Assembly: GCA_021372515.1 (NCBI GenBank)
Contig: JAJFUG010000186.1
Location: 1 to 5,744 of the forward strand
Origin: a bacterium
GTDB lineage: Bacteria; Gemmatimonadota; Glassbacteria; GWA2-58-10
Length of the DNA: 5,744 nt
Direction of reading: 5' to 3'
Each line of letters opens with the position of its first letter. Position 1 is the first letter of the stretch. The position numbers and the translations under genes were made by a program. This document shows, in pieces, positions 1-5,744 of the stretch. The notes beneath the pieces were generated by a model. That model was not told the DNA's origin, ran no database searches, and saw nothing but the letters and a program-made list of their open reading frames with translations.

Positions 1-56
1 GAATTAAGGACGGTATGCCGGGCCGGTAAATCCTTTCCACCGACAGGAGAACGAAC

Positions 57-557
57 ATGGTCCGCCTCACCCGCCGGGATTTTGTCACCGTGGCAGCCGC
101 TGCAATCCTGCTGAACGCCGAGGAAACGAAAGGAGAAACTATGGAAATCGACAGTGAGAAACTGAAAGCCGAGGCCCTTGCGACCCTCGAGGCCTACAAC
201 CGCGCCTGGGCCGTGGAGGGCGCCCCGGAGCGCCTGACCGAATTTTTCCACCCCGAGATGGTGGCGATCACCCCCTCCGAGCGCGAACGCATCGAAAGCG
301 GCGCGGCCTGTGTCGAGGGCTGGAGCGCGTTCACCCGGGCGGTGCGGATCACCCGCTGGAGCCCCCACGGCGCGAAAGTCCAGCTCTGGGGCGGGGGCGA
401 GGTGGCGGTGATCAGCTACTATTACGATATGAGCTGGGAGACGCCGGAGGGCCAGGTGGTGGAAGCGGCCGGGCGGGACATGTTTGTCCTGGCGCGGCAG
501 GAGGGACGCTGGTGGGCCGTGGCCGACCAGTTCTCGCCCTATCCCGGCGGAAAATGA
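57..557 (+). CDS. SnoaL/NTF2-like (DUF4440-type) small protein with Tat-like leader
   Basis: Encodes 166 residues. Residues about 30-162 look like a single cone-shaped alpha+beta fold of the SnoaL/NTF2 (DUF4440) type: an N-terminal helix with a YNRAW segment, an FFHPEMVAITP strand/loop, then alternating strands ending in GRDMFVLARQEGRWW and a short tail. Members of this fold are small binding proteins or enzymes such as isomerases and cyclases; nothing here fixes a substrate. Residues 5-10 (TRRDFV) match the twin-arginine pattern, and a short hydrophobic stretch (10-21, rich in Ala, Val and Leu) follows, so the long form may be exported by Tat. The ATG at 57 has AGGAGA at 45-50 with a 6-base spacer. 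A second in-frame ATG at 141 (residue 29) also has a good ribosome site and would give a leaderless 138-residue protein. The DinB-like gene follows after 74 bases. The fold call is fairly sure; the function is unknown. Confidence 0.8.
   Translation: MVRLTRRDFVTVAAAAILLNAEETKGETMEIDSEKLKAEALATLEAYNRAWAVEGAPERLTEFFHPEMVAITPSERERIESGAACVEGWSAFTRAVRITRWSPHGAKVQLWGGGEVAVISYYYDMSWETPEGQVVEAAGRDMFVLARQEGRWWAVADQFSPYPGGK
131..143 (+). promoter_or_regulatory. Internal ribosome site and alternative ATG in the SnoaL-like gene
   Basis: AGGAG at 131-135, preceded by GAA, stands 5 bases before an in-frame ATG at 141-143. It is as good as the site of the upstream start at 57. Initiation here would drop the first 28 residues, which are exactly the Tat-like leader, and leave a cytoplasmic protein. 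Either this is the only true start and the leader is spurious, or both starts are used. Confidence 0.5.
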
Positions 558-567
558 AGCCTGCTTT
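547..567 (+). repeat. 21-base end-of-gene repeat, copy 1
   Basis: This stretch matches bases 1154-1174 at 19 of 21 positions (consensus start GCGGAAAATRAAGCSTGC, then TTT). Here it overlaps the last codons and the TGA stop (555-557) of the SnoaL-like gene. The AAGC..GCTT core can form a tiny stem. No known element was recognised. Confidence 0.4.
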
Positions 568-631
568 ATGACTGCTGTAAACGGTTCAAGGGGAAATTCC
601 AACCACAATAACGTCTTGCAAGGAGGAGTTT

Positions 632-1153
632 ATGCAGTGGAAAGAAATGCTTCGCCTGGAGCTGGAAAGCGCCTACCGCACCACCGAGGGGCTGATGGAC
701 ATGACCGAGGGCTGCGATCTGGAGTGGAAGCCCTCTGCGGCCAACAACTGGATGACCACGGGCCAGTTGCTGCTGCACCTGACCAATAGTTGCGGGGCCG
801 GAATGCACGGGTTCGCCACCGGCGATTGGGGGCTGCCCGAGGGTGTGGACCTGGCCAATATCCCGCCCGAGGAGATGTTGCCCCCGGCGGAAAAGCTGCC
901 CTCGATCGGCAGCGTGAAAGAGGCGAAAGCGAAGCTGGCTGAGGACAAAGCCCTGGCGGTCAGGACACTGGACGGCTGCAGTGAGGAGCAGCTTGTCAAC
1001 CAGATCGCGCCGGCGTGCTGGGATGAGCTTCAGTATGTGCTGGGCCACCGTTTCCTGCAGATGGTGCATCACTTGAACCTGCACAAGGCCCAGTTGTTCT
1101 ACTACCTGAAATTGCAGGGCCGTCCGGTCAACACCATGCACCTTTGGGGCTGA
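632..1153 (+). CDS. DinB-like (DinB_2 / YfiT superfamily) putative metal-binding protein
   Basis: Encodes 173 residues, a usual length for the DinB/YfiT four-helix-bundle superfamily (unrelated to DNA polymerase IV, despite the name). Members bind a divalent metal through three histidines and include thiol-dependent S-transferases; many have no known substrate. The expected ligands are visible: His49 in the LLLHLTN segment of helix 2, and His147 and His151 in an HxxxH pair (MVHHLNLHKAQ) of the last helix. The N-terminal helix contains LELESAYRTTEGL, and a loop of about 50 residues (55-100) rich in Pro and Gly follows the first ligand. The ATG at 632 is fixed by a strong AGGAGGAG beginning at 621. 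There is no signal peptide, so it is cytoplasmic. It sits between the SnoaL-like gene and the esterase pair. The family call is confident; the reaction is not known. Confidence 0.83.
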   Translation: MQWKEMLRLELESAYRTTEGLMDMTEGCDLEWKPSAANNWMTTGQLLLHLTNSCGAGMHGFATGDWGLPEGVDLANIPPEEMLPPAEKLPSIGSVKEAKAKLAEDKALAVRTLDGCSEEQLVNQIAPACWDELQYVLGHRFLQMVHHLNLHKAQLFYYLKLQGRPVNTMHLWG

Positions 1154-1174
1154 GCGGAAAATAAAGCGTGCTTT
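1154..1174 (+). repeat. 21-base end-of-gene repeat, copy 2
   Basis: Second copy of the element at 547-567, differing at two positions. It begins immediately after the TGA stop (1151-1153) of the DinB-like gene. The AAAGC..GCTTT core could fold into a 5-bp stem with a 2-base loop, too small to be a terminator. No copy is seen after either esterase gene. Confidence 0.4.
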
Positions 1175-1213
1175 CGGCCGCTTTCCTGCATAAAATTCAG
1201 CGGATTCCGTTTT

Positions 1214-1231
1214 TTCCGGCCCGGGCCGGAA
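1214..1231 (+). promoter_or_regulatory. Perfect 18-base palindrome upstream of the esterase pair
   Basis: TTCCGGCCCGGGCCGGAA reads identically on both strands. It lies 32 bases before the first esterase start, between that gene and the DinB-like gene. It could be an operator for a dimeric regulator or fold into a 7-bp stem with a CCGG loop. A run of Ts precedes it, but none follows on either strand in the direction of transcription, so it is not a standard terminator. Confidence 0.35.
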
Positions 1232-1253
1232 CTGCGATCAACCGCTGCATGCC

Positions 1254-1259
1254 AGGAGG
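1254..1259 (+). promoter_or_regulatory. Ribosome binding site that sets the first esterase start
   Basis: AGGAGG lies 4 bases before ATG 1264. It favours this start over an in-frame GTG at 1168, which would add 32 residues ahead of an otherwise typical signal peptide. Confidence 0.75.
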
Positions 1260-1263
1260 GGCT

Positions 1264-2148
1264 ATGAAACTGCGGGCTATGACTCTGAGCGTTGCCGTAC
1301 TGGTGTTCTCACTCTGTGGGAGCGCTCCGGCGGAGGATGCGGTGCTCGACGCCCTGGGGCGGGCCGCCTCGGTGACGACGGGGTTGGTCTACGGCAACGG
1401 CGGCGGGCGAGAGCTGCACCTCGACCTCTACCGTCCCTCCGGGGCCGGCGAGGGGCCGTTCCCGGCGGTGGTGTTCATCCACGGCGGGGGCTGGCGCGCC
1501 GGCAACCCGGGGCAGTTCTCGCGTCAGGCCATGTACCTGGCCACCCAGGGGTATGTCTGCGCCAGCATCGAATACCGTCTTTCGGGTGAGGCGCAGTTCC
1601 CGGCCGCGATCGAGGACTGCAAGTGCGCCCTGCGCTGGATGCGGGCCGTGGGCGCGCGGGACTACCATGCCGACCCGGAGCGGGTGGCGGTGGCGGGAAG
1701 CTCGGCCGGGGGACACCTGGCCCTGCTCGTGGGAACGAGCGGAGGCGCTGCGGAGCTGGAGGGCAGCGGGGGCTGGGCCGGGTATTCCAGCCGCGCGCAA
1801 CTGGTCGTGGCGTTCAACCCGGCCTGCGAGTTTGTCGGGTTCGAGAACGAGTCGGTGCGGGCGTTCCTGGGCGGGAGCAGCCGGGAGGCCCCGGATGCCT
1901 ACCGCCTGGCCACCCCCGCCACCTGGCTGGACAAATCCGACCCGCCCATGCTCCTTCTGCACGGGGATGCCGATACAGTGGTGCCCTACGTCCAGCCTAA
2001 ACGTTTCGTCGAGGCGCTCAAAGCCGCCGGGGTGGAGGCCGAGCTGTACACCGAGAAGGGCACCGGGCACACCTGGTACGGCCAGCCGCCCTATTTCGAG
2101 CCGACCACGCTGGCGCTTAAAAATTTCCTGGACCGGCATTTCAAGTGA
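1264..2148 (+). CDS. Secreted alpha/beta hydrolase, BD-FAE/acetyl-esterase type (paralogue A)
   Basis: Encodes 294 residues. A Sec signal peptide (Lys/Arg at 2-4, hydrophobic core about 7-17, APA ending at 23) predicts export with cleavage before Glu24. The rest is one alpha/beta hydrolase domain: oxyanion motif HGGGW at 73-77, nucleophile elbow GSSAGG with Ser147, catalytic Asp237 in HGDADTVVP, and His269 in GTGHTW. The HGGGW type, the AIEDCKCALRWMR helix and the SSAGGHLA elbow match the COG0657 / BD-FAE esterases, which release acetyl or feruloyl groups from plant polysaccharides; the actual substrate is inferred, not shown. Cysteines 99, 119, 121 and 188 could form disulfides after export. 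The start is chosen by AGGAGG at 1254 and by the signal peptide. A paralogue follows after 51 bases, so the two are probably co-transcribed. A xylan-type esterase, a lipase-like enzyme or another acylhydrolase all remain possible. Confidence 0.87.
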   Translation: MKLRAMTLSVAVLVFSLCGSAPAEDAVLDALGRAASVTTGLVYGNGGGRELHLDLYRPSGAGEGPFPAVVFIHGGGWRAGNPGQFSRQAMYLATQGYVCASIEYRLSGEAQFPAAIEDCKCALRWMRAVGARDYHADPERVAVAGSSAGGHLALLVGTSGGAAELEGSGGWAGYSSRAQLVVAFNPACEFVGFENESVRAFLGGSSREAPDAYRLATPATWLDKSDPPMLLLHGDADTVVPYVQPKRFVEALKAAGVEAELYTEKGTGHTWYGQPPYFEPTTLALKNFLDRHFK

Positions 2149-2190
2149 ACCTCACCCCGGCCGCCTCGACTGAGCGGGCCTATGCCCCCC

Positions 2191-2195
2191 GGAGG
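2191..2195 (+). promoter_or_regulatory. Ribosome binding site that sets the second esterase start
   Basis: GGAGG lies 4 bases before ATG 2200. A possible ATG at 2182 in the same frame would place this site inside the coding region and has no ribosome site of its own. Confidence 0.72.
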
Positions 2196-2199
2196 AGAG

Positions 2200-3081
2200 A
2201 TGCAAACCCGGACCATCGCAGCCGCAGTTCTGGTTCTGAGCCTCGCTGTCTGCAGCCGGGCCTTCCCGGATGATTTCCTTAAAACCCTGCAACAGGCCGC
2301 CTACACCGAGGCGGGGCTGGTCTACGGCCAGGGCGGAGGCCATGACCTCCGGCTCGACCTGTACCAGCCCTCCACTGGCGAGGGGCCGTTCCCGGCGGTG
2401 GTGTTCATTCACGGGGGAGGCTGGCGCGCCGGGCATTCGGGGCAGTTCTCGCGCCAGGCGATGTACCTGGCCACCCAGGGCTATGTCTGCGTCTGCATCG
2501 ATTACAGGCTCTCCGGCGAGGCGCGCTTCCCGGCCGCGATTGAGGACTGCAAGTGCGCGGTGCGCTGGATGCGGGCCGTGGGAGCGAAAGAATACAAGGT
2601 GGACCCGGAGCGGATCGCGGTGAGCGGCGAATCGGCCGGCGGGCACCTGTCGCTTCTGCTGGGCACGAGCGGAGGGGCGGCGGAGCTGGAGGGGCAGGGC
2701 GGCTGGGCCGGGTATTCCAGCCGGGTGCAGCTCGTGGCGGCGTTCAACCCGGCCTGCCGGTTCTCGGGGATCCACAGTGACGCGATCCCGGCGTTCCTGG
2801 GCGGCGACAGCCTGGAGGTCCCCGAGGCCTACCGTCTGGCCACACCCTCCACCTGGATCGACCGGACCGACCCGCCCATGCTCCTTCTGCACGGCGACCA
2901 GGACAAGACCGTGCCCTACAGCCAGAGCGTGGAGTTTGTCGACGCGCTCAAAGCGGCCGGGGTGGAGGCGGAACTGTACACAGAGAAGGGCGCCGGCCAC
3001 ACCTGGATGAGTTTCCCGCCCTATTTCGAGCCGACCACCCTGGCGCTGAAGAGCTTCCTGGACCGGCATTTCAAGAAATGA
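2200..3081 (+). CDS. Secreted alpha/beta hydrolase, BD-FAE/acetyl-esterase type (paralogue B)
   Basis: Encodes 293 residues, a close paralogue of the preceding gene. The N-terminus (Arg4, hydrophobic core about 6-17, SRA ending at 21) is a Sec signal peptide; the LAVC stretch at 15-18 is a poor lipobox, so signal peptidase I processing is more likely than a lipoprotein. The hydrolase motifs are complete: HGGGW 71-75, GESAGG with Ser145, Asp235 in HGDQDKTVP, and His267 in GAGHTW. The nucleophile elbow is GESAG here and GSSAG in copy A. Cysteines 97, 99, 117, 119 and 186 include the four that align with those of copy A. The role is as for copy A: probable extracytoplasmic deacylation, perhaps of polysaccharide esters. 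Differences from copy A concentrate at residues 187-209 and 234-249 and just after the catalytic His, which suggests a different substrate. The polymerase gene starts 62 bases downstream. Confidence 0.87.
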   Translation: MQTRTIAAAVLVLSLAVCSRAFPDDFLKTLQQAAYTEAGLVYGQGGGHDLRLDLYQPSTGEGPFPAVVFIHGGGWRAGHSGQFSRQAMYLATQGYVCVCIDYRLSGEARFPAAIEDCKCAVRWMRAVGAKEYKVDPERIAVSGESAGGHLSLLLGTSGGAAELEGQGGWAGYSSRVQLVAAFNPACRFSGIHSDAIPAFLGGDSLEVPEAYRLATPSTWIDRTDPPMLLLHGDQDKTVPYSQSVEFVDALKAAGVEAELYTEKGAGHTWMSFPPYFEPTTLALKSFLDRHFKK

Positions 3082-3084
3082 ATC

Positions 3085-3120
3085 GGGCGCGGGGCGCGTG
3101 ACCCGGCCCCGCATGCGCCC
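3085..3120 (+). other. GC-rich inverted repeat between esterase B and the polymerase gene
   Basis: The arm GGGCGCGGGGC (3085-3095) pairs with GCCCC (3106-3110) and GCGCCC (3115-3120), giving 11 base pairs with a 4-base bulge and a 10-base loop. It begins 3 bases after the esterase stop. No T-run follows, so it is not a classical intrinsic terminator. It could protect the 3' end of the esterase transcript, act with Rho, or simply reflect high GC. Confidence 0.35.
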
Positions 3121-3130
3121 GGGCACGGGA

Positions 3131-3135
3131 AAGGA
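3131..3135 (+). promoter_or_regulatory. Ribosome binding site for the polymerase GTG start
   Basis: AAGGA lies 8 bases before GTG 3144. The frame is closed by a TGA at 3099-3101 with no other start codon between, so GTG 3144 is the first usable start and places the PHP motif at residues 5-13, as expected for the family. Confidence 0.7.
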
Positions 3136-3143
3136 ACGACGGC

Positions 3144-5744
3144 GTGGGCTTTGTCCACCTCAGATGCCACAGCAATTTCTCACTGCTGGCCGGCGCCTCC
3201 AGCCTGGATGAGCTTCTGGAGGCCGCCCGGGCGGCCGGGCTGGAGAGCCTGGCCCTGAGCGACACAAACGGCCTCTACGCCGCGGTGCCGTTTCAGCGCA
3301 AGGCGCGCGAGCGAGGTGTCCGGCCGATTTTCGGCGCGGTGCTGACCGGCTCGCTGGAGCGGGGGGCGACAGGACCGGATGCCCTGGTCCTGGCCCGCGA
3401 CCGGGCGGGGTTCGCCGCGGTGAGCCGCCTGGTCACGGCCCGTCACCTGGAGAGCGGCTTTTCCCTGGCCGGGGCCCTGGCCGAGGAGGCCGCCCGCGCG
3501 CCGGAGAGCATGTTCGTTCTCAGCGCCGACCCGGACCTTCTGCAGCAGCTTGCCGCCACTCTGCCCGCGGGCATGCTCTACGCCGAGTTGTGCCATGACG
3601 GAGCGGAGGGTGTGGCGCAGCGGCTGAGGCGCACCGCCGGGCTGTCGGAGCGGCTCGGATTGCCCTGCGCGGCCACGGGCGGAGTGTTTTTCGCCCGGCC
3701 GGAGGGCCACGACCTGCATCGCCTTCTGCGTGCCATGGACCTGGGCCGCACCACCGGCTCGTTGCGTGAGGGCGACTGCGCCCCGGAGGGGGCTTTCCTC
3801 GCTCCGGCGGCCGAGATGGAGCGCCGTCTGGCGGCCTGGCCCGAGGCCCTGGCCAACGCGGCCCGTCTGGCGGAGATGTGCCGGGTGGAGCTGCCCGTGG
3901 GACGGATGATCTTCCCGGAGTTCCACCTTCCCGACGGCGAGAGCGCCTACTCGCTTCTGCTCAAGAATGCGTTCCGCGGGGCCTGCCGCCGCTACCGCCC
4001 GCTCACCGCCCCGGTGCTGGAGCGCCTGCGCGGCGAGCTGGAGGTGATCGACCGCCAGGGTTTCAGCCCTTATTTCCTGGTCGTGGCCGACATCGCCCGT
4101 TTTGCCCGCCGGCGGCGCATCCCCATGGTCGGGCGCGGCTCGGCGGCCAACAGCCTGGTGGCCTACGCCCTGGGCATCACGGATGTCGACCCGATCCGCT
4201 ACAACCTGTTTTTCGAGCGTTTCCTGAACCCGGAACGCCACTCGCCCCCGGACATCGACCTGGATTTCTCCTGGCGGCGGCGCGACGAGGTGCTGGAGTA
4301 TGTGTACCGCACCTACGGCGCCGACCGGGTGGCGATGATCTGCACCTATGTCACTTTCAGCGCGCGCCTGGCGTTCCGCGAGACCGCCAAGGCCCTGGGC
4401 CTGCCGCCGGAGGAGATCGGGCGGTTCACCCGGATCATGCCCGGCCGCACGCTTACCGATCCGCAGGAGCTGGCCGCCAAGTGGCCCGAGACACGCTCCC
4501 TTCCGCTTGAGGAGGAACCCTGGCGCACGGTGATCTCCCTGGCGCGCCGTCTGGCCGGGTTCCCGCGCCACCTGTCCATGCACGCCGGCGGGATCGTGGT
4601 CGCCCCGTTCCCCCTGACCGACCTGGTGCCCCTGGCCCGCTCGGCCAAGGGTTTCGTGGTCACACAGTACGACATGTTTCCGGTGGAGGAACTGGGGCTG
4701 GTCAAGATCGACCTGCTGTCGCAGCGCGCCCTCTCGGTCAACGAGGAGGTGGCCCGTCAGGTGGAGCGTCGCGACGGCGTGCGCCTGGACCTGGAGGACA
4801 TCGACCGCCTGGCCGCCGACCCGGAGGTGGTGCGGCTGGTCTCGCACGGACGGACCATGGGCTGCTTCTACATCGAAAGCCCGGCCATGCGCCAGCTCCT
4901 GGAGAAACTGCGCGTGCGCACGTTCGAGGAGCTGACCGCGGCCAGCTCGGTGATCCGTCCCGGGGTGGCCGAGAGCGGCATGCTGGCCCAGTACGTGGAC
5001 CGTCACCGCGGGCGCGCCCCGGTGGAGTACCTTCACCCCAAGCTGAAGGAGTTGCTGGGGGAGACCTACGGGGTGATGGACTACCAGGAGGACGTGATCC
5101 GGGTGGCGCACGCCATCGCCGGGATGAGCCTGGGCCAGGCCGACCTTCTGCGGCGCGCCATGAGCGGCAAGCTGCGCTCGCACGAGGCGATGGAGGCCCT
5201 GGAGCGCCAGTTTGTCGAGGCGGCGGTGTCCCGCGGCGTGGAACGAGCTGCGGCCGTGGAGATCTGGCGCCAGATACGCAGTTTCGCGGGCTACGCGTTC
5301 TGCAAGGCGCACAGCGCCTCCTACGCCCGCATCTCGTTCCAGAGCGCCTACCTCAAGGTGCACTGGCCGGCCGAGTTCATGGCCGCGGTGCTGGCCAACG
5401 GCGGCGGGTTCTACGGCCCCTCGGCCTACCTGGAGGAGGCGCGGCGCATGGGTCTGGCGATCCTGCCGCCGGATGTAAACCGCAGCGGGATCGAGTACAG
5501 CGGGGCGGCTGGGCAGGTGCGGGTGGGCCTGAACGTGATCGCTGGCCTGACCCGGCGCACCCTGGAGCGGACCCTTCAGTCGCGGGCCGTCGAGGGCTTT
5601 TTTACCTCCCTGGCCGACTACTGCCGGCGGGTCGGTCCGGGCTACGCCGAGGCGCAGACCCTGGTCCGCTGCGGGGCGTTCGACAGTTTCGAGCTGACCC
5701 GGCCGGAGCTGCTCTGGCGCCTGGAGCTGCTGTTCGAGCGCGGC
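3144..5744 (+). CDS. dnaE2: DNA polymerase III alpha subunit, DnaE2-like (3' end outside window)
   Basis: The first 867 residues of a C-family DNA polymerase; the frame runs open off the window, and family members are usually 1000-1150 residues, so the OB-fold and C-terminus are missing here. Order: PHP domain (about 1-200, starting FVHLRCHSNFS), palm (about 290-530, with ELEVIDRQGFSPYF, GRGSAANS 330-337, PPDIDLDF and HLSMHAGG 476-483), fingers (about 530-730, ending FAGYAFCKAHSASY 714-727), then a helix-hairpin-helix-like region near 790-850. The polymerase Asp triad is present: Asp370, Asp372 and Asp523, a spacing nearly identical to E. coli DnaE 401/403/555. PHP metal ligands are partly lost (Thr41 and Phe182 where His is usual), so proofreading by this domain is unlikely. 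FYGPS and ILPPDVNRS after the fingers, and the short PHP region, favour the DnaE2 (error-prone, translesion) group. It extends DNA in the cytoplasm, probably after damage. A variant replicative DnaE is the main alternative. Confidence 0.88.
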   Translation, partial: MGFVHLRCHSNFSLLAGASSLDELLEAARAAGLESLALSDTNGLYAAVPFQRKARERGVRPIFGAVLTGSLERGATGPDALVLARDRAGFAAVSRLVTARHLESGFSLAGALAEEAARAPESMFVLSADPDLLQQLAATLPAGMLYAELCHDGAEGVAQRLRRTAGLSERLGLPCAATGGVFFARPEGHDLHRLLRAMDLGRTTGSLREGDCAPEGAFLAPAAEMERRLAAWPEALANAARLAEMCRVELPVGRMIFPEFHLPDGESAYSLLLKNAFRGACRRYRPLTAPVLERLRGELEVIDRQGFSPYFLVVADIARFARRRRIPMVGRGSAANSLVAYALGITDVDPIRYNLFFERFLNPERHSPPDIDLDFSWRRRDEVLEYVYRTYGADRVAMICTYVTFSARLAFRETAKALGLPPEEIGRFTRIMPGRTLTDPQELAAKWPETRSLPLEEEPWRTVISLARRLAGFPRHLSMHAGGIVVAPFPLTDLVPLARSAKGFVVTQYDMFPVEELGLVKIDLLSQRALSVNEEVARQVERRDGVRLDLEDIDRLAADPEVVRLVSHGRTMGCFYIESPAMRQLLEKLRVRTFEELTAASSVIRPGVAESGMLAQYVDRHRGRAPVEYLHPKLKELLGETYGVMDYQEDVIRVAHAIAGMSLGQADLLRRAMSGKLRSHEAMEALERQFVEAAVSRGVERAAAVEIWRQIRSFAGYAFCKAHSASYARISFQSAYLKVHWPAEFMAAVLANGGGFYGPSAYLEEARRMGLAILPPDVNRSGIEYSGAAGQVRVGLNVIAGLTRRTLERTLQSRAVEGFFTSLADYCRRVGPGYAEAQTLVRCGAFDSFELTRPELLWRLELLFERG

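Larger units (their letters stand above)
1264..3081 (+). repeat. Tandem gene duplication, about 930-base period
   Basis: The genes at 1264-2148 and 2200-3081 align over nearly their whole length. From HGGGW to the end I count by eye about 173 identical residues of 222 (roughly 78%) with no gap. The DNA offset is 930 bases both mid-gene and at the 3' end. Long identical DNA blocks persist, for example 1447-1478 with 2377-2408, 1937-1964 with 2867-2894, and 2125-2145 with 3055-3075. The signal peptides and the sequence upstream of each gene are not similar, so the copied unit looks limited to the mature-enzyme coding region. Confidence 0.9.

Noticed and set aside
1163-1184. AAAGCG/CGCTTT inverted repeat after the DinB-like gene as a terminator
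   Set aside because: The stem is short and A-T rich at its base, and is not followed by a T-run.
1191-1196. TAAAAT as a -10 promoter box before the esterase pair
   Set aside because: There is no credible -35 box at 16-18 bases upstream; a single hexamer is not enough.
1168-1263. Longer first esterase beginning at GTG 1168
   Set aside because: It has no good ribosome site and would bury the signal peptide behind 32 extra residues; ATG 1264 has AGGAGG at the right distance.
1309-3126. Two similar antisense open frames (1309-2139 and 2152-3126)
   Set aside because: They resemble each other only because they mirror the duplicated esterase genes; composition and lack of motifs mark them as shadows.
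3221-3236. Perfect 16-base palindrome GGCCGCCCGGGCGGCC
   Set aside because: It is inside the polymerase coding region, where it encodes an Ala/Arg-rich helix; it is explained by codon choice.
4665-4679. QYDMF at polymerase residues 508-512, resembling a sliding-clamp binding motif
   Set aside because: It aligns with the conserved VTQFD segment of the palm just before the third catalytic Asp in E. coli DnaE; the clamp motif lies in the C-terminal region, beyond this window.
3180-5363. Long antisense open frame of 727 codons
   Set aside because: It lies opposite the polymerase gene, has low-complexity Gln/His/Arg/Gly-rich composition typical of the reverse complement of GC-rich codons, and shows no recognisable domain.

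Overview
The window is GC-rich, gene-dense bacterial DNA. All five genes I can support lie on the + strand, with gaps of 51 to 110 bases. Shine-Dalgarno sites of the AGGAGG type, a Tat-like leader and two Sec signal peptides indicate a bacterium that exports proteins, probably Gram-negative. The secreted esterases resemble families common in carbohydrate-degrading, often uncultured, environmental phyla. I cannot name the phylum from the sequence alone.

Layout: (1) bases 57-557 encode a small SnoaL/NTF2-like protein. It has two good in-frame starts, and only the longer form carries a twin-arginine-like leader. (2) Bases 632-1153 encode a DinB-like four-helix protein with a probable His metal triad. 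(3) Bases 1264-2148 and 2200-3081 are tandem paralogues, both predicted secreted alpha/beta hydrolases of the BD-FAE / acetyl-esterase type with complete Ser-Asp-His triads. (4) Bases 3144 to the window edge hold the first 867 codons of a DnaE-family replicative-type polymerase, closest in motifs to the DnaE2 / error-prone group. Its polymerase Asp triad is intact and its PHP domain is degraded.

How the genes fit together: the two esterases plausibly deacylate carbohydrate or other ester substrates outside the cytoplasm, and the exported form of the first gene could act in the same compartment. The DinB-like protein and the polymerase have no evident metabolic link to the esterases, so co-orientation may be only neighbourhood. 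The gap before the polymerase holds a strong GC-rich hairpin without a U-tract, so a transcript boundary there is possible but unproven.

No CRISPR array, RNA gene, insertion sequence or clearly new multi-gene system is visible. The points most worth checking are the recent esterase duplication, with changes clustered near the active site, and the intermediate character of the polymerase. Lesser ones are the dual start of the first gene, a 21-base motif repeated at the ends of the first two genes, and a perfect 18-base palindrome upstream of the esterase pair.
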